Shown one piece after another: positions 44,983-54,139 of a stretch of 64,000 nucleotides of DNA; the first letter of the stretch is position 1, and the number at the start of each line of letters is the position of its first letter. The position numbers were made by a program, and so were the translations under genes. The notes below the pieces were generated by a model. The model was given only the letters and a program-made list of their open reading frames with translations. It was not told the DNA's origin and searched no databases. This DNA is from Desulfobacteraceae bacterium (GTDB lineage: Bacteria; Desulfobacterota; Desulfobacteria; Desulfobacterales; Desulfosalsimonadaceae): NCBI GenBank assembly GCA_011389935.1, contig JAABTJ010000014.1, positions 1-64,000 on the forward strand, read 5' to 3'.

Positions 44983-47760
44983 ATGGATATGCAGGAGAGA
45001 CGATATATTGTCGGAATTGACCTTGGCACCACCAATTCGGCGATATCCTGGATCGATCCGGCTGCAAAAGGGCAGAAGGAACGGGGAATCCGGCTGTTCG
45101 AGATTCCGCAACTGACCGGTGCCGGGGAGATATCTTCACTGCCGGTTCTCCCTTCATTTTATTACATACCCGGAAAATATGATATTCACGAAGACGCCAT
45201 CCGTCTTCCCTGGCATCCGCATGTCTCCCACGCGGTGGGCACCTTTGCAAGGGAGCAGGGCGCAACTGTCCCGGCCAGGCTGGTATCATCTTCCAAAAGC
45301 TGGCTCTGCCACGCAGGTGCGGACCGGCGGGCCAAAATACTCCCCTGGGGGGCCTCCCACGAAGTGGGAAAAGTATCTCCGGTGCAGGCAACCGCTGCGT
45401 ATCTTGACCATATCCGAAGGGCATGGAACAGCAGGGTCAAAGATGAGGTCGGCCTGCTTGAAAACCAGTTTGTCGTCATTACCGTTCCCGCCTCATTTGA
45501 TGAAATCGCCCGTGACCTTACCCTTGAAGCTTCAAAAACAGCCGGATTGTCTGATGTCGTTCTGCTGGAAGAGCCTTTATCCGCCTTTTACAGCTGGCTG
45601 GTAATGCATGAGCATGACTGGCACGACCACATCCAGCCCGGCGAATTGGTGCTGGTATGTGACGTGGGGGGCGGGACGACCGATTTGACCTTGATTTCCC
45701 TGACGGAAACCGGGGGGCAGACCCCCCGGTTCGAACGCATTGCCGTAGGCGATCACCTGATCCTGGGCGGGGACAATATCGATCTGGCACTGGCCCGCCA
45801 TGTGGAGCAGCAGTTCGGGACGAATGCCTCGTTGAGCGCAGACCGCTGGAAAACGCTGTGCCATTTGTGCCGTCAGGCCAAGGAAAATATTTTTAACGGC
45901 AGCGCGGAAATCGAAACCATCACCATGATGGGGGAGGGGCGCCGGTTAATCGGGGGGACCCTGACGGCAACAATCGATCGGCAGATGCTTGACAGGATTG
46001 TTCTGGAAGGATTTTTCCCCCTGGTGGAAAAATCGGATGCACCCGCGCCTTCTTCCAAAAAGGGGATATCTGAATTCGGGCTTCCCTATGCCCAGGAGCC
46101 GGCCATTACCCGTCATATTGGTAATTTTCTGGAAAATCACAGAAAAGACATTGAAACGTTCCTTGGCCCCAGGGAGCCGTTTCCCGACCTTGTCCTGTTC
46201 AACGGCGGGTCTCTCAAGGCGGAAGCGGTTCGCAAGCGCGTATGCGAATCCATCCGGCACTGGTTCGCCAACACGGATGAAAACCGCCCTCGTGTTCTGG
46301 AAACCAAAAGCCTTGACCTTGCCGTGGCGCATGGCGCCGCATACTATGGGCTGGTAAAAACTGGAAAGGGCGTTCGGGTCGGCTCCGGGAGTCCCCGGTC
46401 CTATTACCTGGGCATCGCGCAGGACGCTGCATTGACGGAAAATGAACCAGAAAAAGCGGTCTGTATTGTCGAGCGGGGCCTTGATGAGGGAAGCCGAATT
46501 TCGTTGGAAAACATGATTTTCGACGTGCTTGCCAATCAGCCGGTATCCTTTGATTTGTACTCTTCCAGCTTTCGCTCGGGAGACCGTTTCGGCGATATTG
46601 TTTCGATTGATGACACCTTTACCCCACTCCCCCCCCTGCAGACCGTTATCCAGTTCGGCAAAAAGGGGGCAAAAACAGCCATCGCCGTCACGATTGAGGT
46701 GGAATACACGGAATCAGGTGTGCTGATGCTCTGGTGCAGCGCCGTATCCACAGGCCATAAATGGCAGCTCCGCTTTCAGTTGCGCGACAGCGCCCTGCGC
46801 AGCGGAATACGCGACAGGGAAGTGTTTGACGCGGATCGCCTTTCCGATGTCTTGTCGATCGTGTCGGAAGCCTTTCAAAAGGAAGCGCCAAAGGATGCCC
46901 TTGCAGGCCTGGTGAAATCCATTTCAAAAAGCGCCGGCCGAGGACGCGACGACTGGCCCCTGGGGTTGATTCGAAAAATCGCCGATCTGCTGCTGGAGAG
47001 AGCCGACTCCCGGAAATTCTCGCCGGAACATGAAGTCCGGTGGCTCAATCTGGCAGGATTTTGCCTCCGACCCGGTTTCGGTGACGGGTTTGATGAGCAG
47101 CGGATAAAAACACTCTGGAAGATATACAAGACCGGAGTGGTATTTCGCAAGAACCAGCAGGCCCTGGCGGAATGGTGGATCCTGTGGCGAAGGGTCGCCG
47201 GGGGGCTTACGGCCGGTCAGCAGCGCCAGTTTTCACAGGACCTGCGCCCCCTGTTGCTGCCGAAAAAAGGGAGCAGGGTCCGGACGCCGGTCCAGGAGCG
47301 AATGGAAATGCTCATGGCCATAGCCAATATGGAACGCCTCGCCACAAAGGAAAAAAGTGCATGGGGGAGAGTGCTGATCTCGGAAATCAACCCCAAAAAG
47401 GCCAGGGTGCAGCATTTATGGTGTCTGTCACGAATCGGGGCAAGGGAGCTTCTGTACGGGCCGGTCGACCGCGTGGTAGCCCCCGGCGAAGCGGCAGCAT
47501 GGCTCGAGTGGATGCTGGCACATACCTGGAATCTGACAGGACCGGCCGGTGACGCCATGGTTCAAATGGCCCGAAAAACAGGCGACCGGGCGAGGGATAT
47601 CGACGCTGCACTCGCAAACCGGGTGGCCGCCTGGCTTGAAGAGCACGGGATAGCCGAAAAAGCAAAGCCCATCAAAGAAATCGTGGCGCTGGAAAAGCAG
47701 GAAGAAAACGCCATATTCGGAGAATCGCTTCCGTCTGGCCTCATCCTCCGAGAAGAGTAG
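44983..47760 (+). CDS. Large Hsp70 family protein with a C-terminal helical extension (DUF3731-like)
   Basis: A 925-residue protein. The first ~600 residues parallel the preceding gene: VGIDLGTTNSAISW, LVCDVGGGTTDLTLISLTE and LFNGGSLKAEAVRKRV. A further ~300 residues (from FDADRLSDVLSIVSEAFQKE) are helical, Trp- and Arg-rich, with no relation to the DnaK lid; I associate this tail with DUF3731 from memory. The start codon is two bases after the previous stop, implying coupling. The pair probably arose by duplication. Client and co-chaperones are unknown; no dnaJ or grpE is near. Confidence 0.9.
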   Translation: MDMQERRYIVGIDLGTTNSAISWIDPAAKGQKERGIRLFEIPQLTGAGEISSLPVLPSFYYIPGKYDIHEDAIRLPWHPHVSHAVGTFAREQGATVPARLVSSSKSWLCHAGADRRAKILPWGASHEVGKVSPVQATAAYLDHIRRAWNSRVKDEVGLLENQFVVITVPASFDEIARDLTLEASKTAGLSDVVLLEEPLSAFYSWLVMHEHDWHDHIQPGELVLVCDVGGGTTDLTLISLTETGGQTPRFERIAVGDHLILGGDNIDLALARHVEQQFGTNASLSADRWKTLCHLCRQAKENIFNGSAEIETITMMGEGRRLIGGTLTATIDRQMLDRIVLEGFFPLVEKSDAPAPSSKKGISEFGLPYAQEPAITRHIGNFLENHRKDIETFLGPREPFPDLVLFNGGSLKAEAVRKRVCESIRHWFANTDENRPRVLETKSLDLAVAHGAAYYGLVKTGKGVRVGSGSPRSYYLGIAQDAALTENEPEKAVCIVERGLDEGSRISLENMIFDVLANQPVSFDLYSSSFRSGDRFGDIVSIDDTFTPLPPLQTVIQFGKKGAKTAIAVTIEVEYTESGVLMLWCSAVSTGHKWQLRFQLRDSALRSGIRDREVFDADRLSDVLSIVSEAFQKEAPKDALAGLVKSISKSAGRGRDDWPLGLIRKIADLLLERADSRKFSPEHEVRWLNLAGFCLRPGFGDGFDEQRIKTLWKIYKTGVVFRKNQQALAEWWILWRRVAGGLTAGQQRQFSQDLRPLLLPKKGSRVRTPVQERMEMLMAIANMERLATKEKSAWGRVLISEINPKKARVQHLWCLSRIGARELLYGPVDRVVAPGEAAAWLEWMLAHTWNLTGPAGDAMVQMARKTGDRARDIDAALANRVAAWLEEHGIAEKAKPIKEIVALEKQEENAIFGESLPSGLILREE

Positions 47761-47782
47761 GCCGGCCTTTATTTCCTCCCCG

Positions 47783-49885
47783 TTATTCTTCCAGCAGCAT
47801 ACGCGCGTCCAGCGCCATGGCTCCGGATCCGTCCGCCAGTATACGGACGGGATTGAGGTCGAGTTCCTTGATCTCCGGGAAACGATCCATCAGATGCGTC
47901 ACCCGTTCCACAAGGTCGACAAATCCTTCCACATCCACCGGACCCTTCCCCCTCGTCCCCGAAAGAATGGTAAACGATTTGAGCCGCTCCAGTTTTTCCC
48001 GGATTTCATCCGTATTCGACGGGCACATAACGATTTCCACATCGGCAAATACCTCCACGTAAATACCGCCGAAACCAAACACCACAACCGGACCGAACAC
48101 GGGATCGGATTTCCCGCCCACCAGCATATCGAAACCATCCCGGGCCATTTGCATTACCCGCACGCCGTCGAATTGCGCCTCACTGTTATGCGCGGAAAGG
48201 TTTTGCCGGATTTTTTCAAAGGCTTCTTCCACCGCTGCCGGTCCATTCAGATTGACCATGACCCCGCCCGCTTCGGATTTGTGGATGGCATCGGGAGATA
48301 TCACTTTCAAAACAACGGGATAGCCGATCCGTTCCGCAGCTGCAACAGCCGCCGTGGCGGTTTGTACCGCTTCCGATGCCGCAGTCGGGATGTGAATCGT
48401 TTCCATCAGATCAAGGGACGCTTCACCGATGACACCGGTTTTCCCCTCCAGCCAGGAGGCGGCCGCGGACAGGTCGGCATCGGAAGGGCAACGGGTCGTA
48501 AAGGGGGGCCGGATCGAACGCCTGTAGAAAAATTTCTGGGCTTTTAAGGCATTGACCATTTCCTCGGGATTGTTGAAAAGGGGGAAGGTGATGTTCTGCT
48601 TGATCCGGGAGATGGTGTTGGAATGCCCGTAAAGACATACACACATGGGTTTGCCGGATGACTGGATGGCGCCGATGGTTTCTTTTGACAGGTCCGTGTT
48701 GAACATCCGGGTAAATACGTCCTCCCCCTTTGGCATGTCCGGCCACTGGGTCACATAAACGGCACCGTCCACGTTGTCGTTGTGGAGTACGGAAAAAAAG
48801 ACCTGGGCATACATCGCCGGGTCGTAGATGTCTCCCATATCCAGGGGGTTGGTAAAATTGATCACACCGGCGTTGGAATAATTCTGCAGCTCCCGGTAAA
48901 ACGGTTCTCCCGGATCGGCAAAGCCGAAGCCGGCTTTTTCAAACAGATCCGCGAGGATGACCGTGAATCCGCCAGCCGGGCTCATGATCATCAGCCGGTC
49001 TCCCTTGAAAGGCGGAAGCTTGAAGATCTTGGCCATGGATATGAAATCCGCAAACCGGTGAATCCGGATAACGCCGGCACGCTCGAATGCCGCATCGATG
49101 ACGGCATCGTCATGGCTGACTGCGGCCGTATGGCTCATGGCGGCCTTGTTTCCGGCGGCCGTTGTGCTGGATTTGAATATAATTACCGGCTTGCCGGCTT
49201 TTGACGCGATTTCAATCAGCCGTCTTCCGTCGGTAATGCTTTCAAGGTACATGGCAATGACCTTGGTCTCGGGGTCCCGGGAAAAATAATCCAGAAAATC
49301 GAGTTCATTGAGATCCAGCTTGTTGCCGATGCTGGCGAACTTGGCCATGCCGACGTTTTCATCTTTCATCAGGTTCCAGAGCATCAGCCCCAGTCCGCCG
49401 GACTGGGTGATGATTGACAATCCGCCTTTGGGGGGGCTGTACAACGGAACAAAAGGCAGGCAAAGGCCGTTGTCCGTATTCGCCACCGTCAATCCGTTGG
49501 GGCCAATAAAGCGAACGCCCCATTTTCTTGCTTCTTCAAGGGTCTGGCGGGCAAGCCGTTCCCCTTCTTCGCCTGTTTCGTTGAATCCGCCGGAGGGGAC
49601 CGCCATATAGTGGATACCGAATTTGCCGCACGATTCAATGGTCTCGGGTATAAGCCGTGCAGGAATAAGCGCCACGCAAAGGTCCGGAACAACGGGAAGC
49701 TCCCCGATCGTTTTGTACATTTTGACCCCGTCGACATGCTCATCCGGGCATTTCGGGTTGACGCCGAAAATTCGTCCCATGTATCCCCACCGGATCAGGT
49801 TTTCCAGGATAATGCGCGGGACGTTGCTTGCTTTTTTTGACAGTCCCATTATGACGATCGATTTCGGATAAAACAGTTTTTCCAT
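47783..49885 (-). CDS. ADP-forming acyl-CoA synthetase (acetate-CoA ligase family)
   Basis: A 700-residue NDP-forming acyl-CoA synthetase in the fused alpha-beta form. The CoA-binding Rossmann domain starts MEKLFYPKSIVIMGLSKK, the ligase domain has RFIGPNGLTVANTDNGLC and the region AMSHTAAVSHDD, and a C-terminal ATP-grasp domain (~480-700) has GYPVVLKVISPDAIHKSEAG and VVFGFGGIYVEVFAD. These enzymes interconvert acyl-CoA + ADP + Pi and acid + CoA + ATP. There is no fused acetyltransferase domain, unlike PatZ/Pka. It converges with the Hsp70 operon with only 22 bp between stops. Confidence 0.92.
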   Translation of the reverse strand: MEKLFYPKSIVIMGLSKKASNVPRIILENLIRWGYMGRIFGVNPKCPDEHVDGVKMYKTIGELPVVPDLCVALIPARLIPETIESCGKFGIHYMAVPSGGFNETGEEGERLARQTLEEARKWGVRFIGPNGLTVANTDNGLCLPFVPLYSPPKGGLSIITQSGGLGLMLWNLMKDENVGMAKFASIGNKLDLNELDFLDYFSRDPETKVIAMYLESITDGRRLIEIASKAGKPVIIFKSSTTAAGNKAAMSHTAAVSHDDAVIDAAFERAGVIRIHRFADFISMAKIFKLPPFKGDRLMIMSPAGGFTVILADLFEKAGFGFADPGEPFYRELQNYSNAGVINFTNPLDMGDIYDPAMYAQVFFSVLHNDNVDGAVYVTQWPDMPKGEDVFTRMFNTDLSKETIGAIQSSGKPMCVCLYGHSNTISRIKQNITFPLFNNPEEMVNALKAQKFFYRRSIRPPFTTRCPSDADLSAAASWLEGKTGVIGEASLDLMETIHIPTAASEAVQTATAAVAAAERIGYPVVLKVISPDAIHKSEAGGVMVNLNGPAAVEEAFEKIRQNLSAHNSEAQFDGVRVMQMARDGFDMLVGGKSDPVFGPVVVFGFGGIYVEVFADVEIVMCPSNTDEIREKLERLKSFTILSGTRGKGPVDVEGFVDLVERVTHLMDRFPEIKELDLNPVRILADGSGAMALDARMLLEE

Positions 49886-50128
49886 TCCATGTGCCCCTTA
49901 TGGTGAAAGGATGATCGTATTGGAAGACAATGCGATACGTGAAATGATAGACAAGCGATTCATGTTGTTATAAAAAGAAAAAAAATGCAGCATCCACCGA
50001 AAGGTAACCGGGGTGTATATTGCAGCGGATATCGTATATTTGGTTACACCCGGCGCATATGCCTGTTCCGGTACAATAAGCGTAAACAAGCATATCCTCG
50101 GGTTCAGGTCAAGTACAAAGGGGCGTTC

Positions 50129-50986
50129 ATGCCGTCAAACAGCGCAAACCAGACAAACGGGGACATCATGGCAGACGATTCGGCACGAATTTCGGATGTA
50201 AAAACGTCATTTCGGCCCTTGTCTCCGATGCTCATGGCGCATCGCGGGGCAATGGCTGAAGCCCCGGAAAACACCGCCGCGGCATTTGACAAGGCGCTTT
50301 TCCAGAGAATCGACGGCATCGAATGTGATGTGCAGTTGAGTGCGGACGGTATCCCGGTTGTTTTCCATGACGACGATCTGTTCCGGATAACCGGTGAAAA
50401 AGGGTCCGTTTCCGACTATCCCTTTGAAAAGTTGAAAACCTTCGATTACGGCAAATGGTTTTCGGATTCCTTCTCCGGCGCCTCCCTGATGCGCCTAGAA
50501 GACGTTTTGCGTACCTATGCCCCTCGAACGAATTTGATGATCGAGTTGAAAACCGGCCGGCGGGAAACGGACGATTTCCATCAAAGGAGGCGCCGTCTGG
50601 CGCTGGAGGCTGTCGGGAAAATCATGACGCTGGTCCCCGAAAAACGATGTGGGAATATCTGGGTTCTCTCTTTTGACCCGGATGCATTGGAGATCGCCCA
50701 TGAGGCCGCACCCGGCTTGAAATTCATCCTGAATCTGGAGACCTCAAAGCATTCCCCGGCCGATACCGCAAACAGAAGAAAAATTGCTTATGGATATGGG
50801 CTCCATTTTGACGAACTGGATAAATCGGTTGTGGAAAGGGTTCATAATGCCGGAAAAATAATAATGACCTATCCCTGTAACACCGTTGATCACGTGGCAG
50901 CAGCCCTGGAAGCCGGGGCCGATTTTTTACTGACTGACGACCCTGCATCCGTTGCGCCCTATTTTTTTTTAAACAAGGTAAAATAG
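50129..50986 (+). CDS. Glycerophosphodiester phosphodiesterase
   Basis: A 285-residue TIM-barrel enzyme cleaving glycerophosphodiesters to an alcohol and glycerol 3-phosphate. ATG 50129 is chosen for its AAGGGG site; ORF to 49985 upstream has no similarity. Catalytic and metal residues are in MLMAHRGAMAEAPENTAAAF (His, Arg, Glu) and GIECDVQLSADGIPVVFHDD (Glu, Asp, His). LMIELKTGRRE supplies another metal-site Glu. No signal peptide is visible, so it is likely cytoplasmic. Its product could feed GlpD at 26 kb. Confidence 0.92.
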   Translation: MPSNSANQTNGDIMADDSARISDVKTSFRPLSPMLMAHRGAMAEAPENTAAAFDKALFQRIDGIECDVQLSADGIPVVFHDDDLFRITGEKGSVSDYPFEKLKTFDYGKWFSDSFSGASLMRLEDVLRTYAPRTNLMIELKTGRRETDDFHQRRRRLALEAVGKIMTLVPEKRCGNIWVLSFDPDALEIAHEAAPGLKFILNLETSKHSPADTANRRKIAYGYGLHFDELDKSVVERVHNAGKIIMTYPCNTVDHVAAALEAGADFLLTDDPASVAPYFFLNKVK

Positions 50987-51182
50987 ATGCTATGGATCAA
51001 TGAGAACGCTTCAATGTGTGAGACGCCTTCGGCACCGGAAAGCCGCTGTCTGAATTCGCCCATCGATGCCGGCGCCGGCACCGAGCCGGAGGGCAAACCG
51101 ATGCCGCGCATATAAAAACAGGCGCAATCGGTGGCATTCGCTGATATTACGCGACAATGAAACAAGATGGGAGGAGGTGCAT

Positions 51183-51935
51183 ATGAAGGTTGTCTTCAGC
51201 GATTATTTTTACACGGTATACACCTCGGACCCGGCATCCGAGGCGGGACGCATGGAAAGCATTGTTGACGCGCTGCCGGATCACGTTGAAATGATCGACC
51301 CTGAACCTGCGTCGGAAAACCAGATCCTTCTTGCCCATACCCCGTCCCACGTCAATGATATCAAACGGCAGGGGCTCTATGACATCTCCGCCCTTGCTGC
51401 CGGGGCGGCCATTGTAACCGCCCGTATCGGACTGAACGAACCGGCTTTTGGCGCAATCCGGCCGCCCGGCCATCATGCTTCCGCCGACAGTGCATGGGGG
51501 TTTTGCTTCTTTAACAACATGGCCATCGCCCTCCTTGCGATGCAATCGGAGAAGCATATCGAAACCGCATTGGTTTTGGACATTGACCTTCATTACGGCG
51601 ATGGTACGGATAATATTCTCCATGACCGAAGCTGGGTGCGCACATTTAATATTTCCAAAAATTCCCGTGAATCATATATTCAGGAAATCGATCGGATTCT
51701 TTCAAAAAACCGTGTCGATCTGATCGGGATTTCAGCGGGATTCGACAATCATAAAAACGATTGGGGCGGACTGCTGGCCACGGAGGACTATCTTGCCATC
51801 GGGAAAATGGTCAGACAGGCTGCTTCCGGGAACAACGGCGGATATTTCGCCCTGCTGGAAGGGGGATACAACCACAAGGTGCTCGGGCGCAACGCAGCGG
51901 CGCTTATCAACGGCATGTCAACGACGGTTCCCTGA
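51183..51935 (+). CDS. Histone deacetylase family zinc hydrolase
   Basis: A 250-residue compact class II-type deacetylase. Full catalytic set: the His pair in AIRPPGHHASADSAWGFCFF, zinc ligands in LVLDIDLHYGDGTDN (Asp, His) and GISAGFDNHKNDWGG (Asp), and the transition-state Tyr in LLEGGYN. ATG 51183 has a strong GGAGGTG site. Bacterial members act on acetylated polyamines or lysines, or on acetoin-related substrates; the substrate is unknown. It stands alone between gdpd and ispF. Confidence 0.9.
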   Translation: MKVVFSDYFYTVYTSDPASEAGRMESIVDALPDHVEMIDPEPASENQILLAHTPSHVNDIKRQGLYDISALAAGAAIVTARIGLNEPAFGAIRPPGHHASADSAWGFCFFNNMAIALLAMQSEKHIETALVLDIDLHYGDGTDNILHDRSWVRTFNISKNSRESYIQEIDRILSKNRVDLIGISAGFDNHKNDWGGLLATEDYLAIGKMVRQAASGNNGGYFALLEGGYNHKVLGRNAAALINGMSTTVP

Positions 51936-52044
51936 CATCGGATCATGCGCGGTTACGGGGGATTGCCGTTTACGGCAAATCGCGGTATATGCTAATCAGT
52001 AAGGATCAGATAAAAATATACAAGACATTTTCAAGGAGTTTTTC

Positions 52045-52518
52045 GTGCGCGTCGGTATTGGATATGATATTCACAGGCTGGTAAAAGGAAGAAAGCTCAT
52101 GCTGGGCGGCATTGAGATTCCCTTCGAAAAGGGGCTTGACGGGCATTCGGACGCGGACGTGTTGATCCATGCCATATGCGATGCGCTGCTTGGGGCTGCC
52201 GGCATGGGGGATCTCGGCCTGCATTTTCCGGATTCCGACGCTGCATTCAAGGATGTATACAGTATCCGGCTGCTTGAAAGCGCCTGGAAGATGGTCTCGG
52301 AAAAATTTCCGCGCATCTACAACATCGATGCAACCGTTTTTGCCGAGGCCCCCCGGTTGGGTCCGTTCAGGGAAGCCATGGCTGAAACCATTTCCCGGGC
52401 AATGGGCATATCCCCGGCATCGGTGAACATCAAGGCGACGACTACCGAGGGATTGGGCCTGGTGGGAAGTGGAGATGGGATGGCGGCCATGTGCGTTGTC
52501 ATGATCGGTGCAATCTGA
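52045..52518 (+). CDS. ispF: 2-C-methyl-D-erythritol 2,4-cyclodiphosphate synthase
   Basis: A 157-residue MEP-pathway enzyme making isoprenoid precursors. It starts at GTG 52045 with AAGGAG upstream. Blocks RVGIGYDIHRLVKGRKLMLG (zinc Asp, His), GHSDADVLIHAICDALLGAA and NIKATTTEGLGLVGSGDGM identify it. It is adjacent to cysS, an arrangement common in Desulfobacterota. No ispD is seen next to it. Confidence 0.96.
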   Translation: MRVGIGYDIHRLVKGRKLMLGGIEIPFEKGLDGHSDADVLIHAICDALLGAAGMGDLGLHFPDSDAAFKDVYSIRLLESAWKMVSEKFPRIYNIDATVFAEAPRLGPFREAMAETISRAMGISPASVNIKATTTEGLGLVGSGDGMAAMCVVMIGAI

Positions 52519-52588
52519 TTATGCACTGCCGGCATGGGGCGGTTTACAGAAACCCTGCTTATACATTATGAATACGGATGTTACCATT

Positions 52589-54055
52589 ATGACGATCAGG
52601 ATATACAACTCGTTGAGCCGGCAAAAAGAAATTTTTGAACCGGTGGAAAACAACAAGGTCAGAATGTACGTATGCGGCCCGACCGTATACGATTCCTGCC
52701 ATATCGGCCATGCGCGCTCCGTGGTCGTTTTTGATATGATATACCGCTACCTGAATGCCCGCGGGTATGAGGTGTTTTATGTCAGAAATTTTACCGATGT
52801 CGACGACAAAATTATCGCGCGTGCCAATGAGGCCGGCGTCAGCTGTGATGAGATCTCCGAAAAATATATCAAGGAGTTTCACAAGGACATGGCGAGCCTG
52901 AACATGGTCTCGCCGACCATGGAGCCCCGCGCGACAGCACATATCGACCAGATCGTCAATATCATCGCCATTCTCGTGAAAAAAAAATACGCCTATGTCG
53001 TGGACGGCGACGTCTATTTTTCAGTGGAAAAATATCCAGACTACGGGAAACTGTCCGGAAGGCGCCTGGAGGACATGGTTGCAGGATCCCGGGTGGAAAT
53101 CGATCCCCGCAAACAAAATCCGTATGACTTCGTCCTCTGGAAGGCATCCAAGCCACACGAGCCGCAATGGGACAGTCCATGGGGAAAAGGAAGGCCTGGA
53201 TGGCACATTGAATGCTCTGCCATGAGCGCGGAATACCTGGGGCAGACCTTTGATATCCACGGTGGGGGAAAGGACCTGATATTCCCCCACCATGAAAATG
53301 AAATCGCCCAGTCCGAGGCTGCCTTCGGCGAGACATTCGTCAAGTACTGGGTGCACAATGGCTTCATTAATATTGACCAGGAAAAGATGTCCAAGTCCCT
53401 GGGCAATTTCCTGACCATCCAGGAGATCGTCAAAACCTGGCATCCCGAGGCGCTGCGCCTCTTTTTGCTTTCCAATCACTACCGGTCCCCGCTGGATTAC
53501 ACCGATCAGGCCATGCAGGAGGCGACTGCCGGCATGGACCGCATATACGGACTGATGGGGCGGGTGGCGCAGTACCTGGATCAGCCGCTGATCCGGAGAT
53601 ACGGCAGCGACGGACAATCGGCGCTCGCGGACAAAACCGAGACCGGTCGCCTCTTTCTCGAGGCCATGGACGATGATTTCAACACGGCGCGCGCCATCGG
53701 CATTCTCTTTGATACCGTGCGGAATATCAATCGTTTGATCGATGCGGACGAAGCGGCAAAAACACGCGCCAGCCAGGAACAGATTGTAACCGAGGCAGTC
53801 GATATTTTTAAAATCGGCAAAATACTGGGCATTGCGAACCTGCCTCCCGATGTTTATTTTCAGCAGAAACAGGAAAAAGGCACCGGCCTTCGCAAAATCG
53901 ATCCGTCATGGGTGGAAGAGAAAATCCGGATGAGAAAACAGGCGCGGCAAAATAAGGACTTCGCCGCTGCAGACAGAATCAGGGATGAACTCCTTGCGCT
54001 GGATATCATCCTGGAAGACCGGCCCGGCGGCACCATATGGAAAATGAAACAATAA
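52589..54055 (+). CDS. cysS: Cysteine-tRNA ligase
   Basis: A 488-residue class Ia synthetase. ATG 52589 gives the usual start MTIRIYNSLSRQKEIFEP; 52568 is an in-frame alternative. Signature sequences are YVCGPTVYDSCHIGHARS (HIGH and zinc Cys), WHIECSAMS (zinc Cys), HGGGKDLIFPHHENEIAQSE and QEKMSKSLGNFLT (KMSKS). The C-terminal helical domain has AADRIRDELLALDIILEDRP. Normal length. Confidence 0.96.
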   Translation: MTIRIYNSLSRQKEIFEPVENNKVRMYVCGPTVYDSCHIGHARSVVVFDMIYRYLNARGYEVFYVRNFTDVDDKIIARANEAGVSCDEISEKYIKEFHKDMASLNMVSPTMEPRATAHIDQIVNIIAILVKKKYAYVVDGDVYFSVEKYPDYGKLSGRRLEDMVAGSRVEIDPRKQNPYDFVLWKASKPHEPQWDSPWGKGRPGWHIECSAMSAEYLGQTFDIHGGGKDLIFPHHENEIAQSEAAFGETFVKYWVHNGFINIDQEKMSKSLGNFLTIQEIVKTWHPEALRLFLLSNHYRSPLDYTDQAMQEATAGMDRIYGLMGRVAQYLDQPLIRRYGSDGQSALADKTETGRLFLEAMDDDFNTARAIGILFDTVRNINRLIDADEAAKTRASQEQIVTEAVDIFKIGKILGIANLPPDVYFQQKQEKGTGLRKIDPSWVEEKIRMRKQARQNKDFAAADRIRDELLALDIILEDRPGGTIWKMKQ

Positions 54056-54139
54056 CGGCCCCTCTGCTTTTTTTTCACTCGGCAGCGAACCCGACCGAGG
54101 GAAGCAACTTCTGCAGAAGCTGTTATCGATATAAAGATC

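Noticed and set aside
50959-51165. Minus-strand 68-codon ORF between gdpd and the deacetylase gene
   Set aside because: No recognised motif, weak start and overlap with the gdpd end. The short gap is also open on the plus strand, so there is no reason to prefer this frame.
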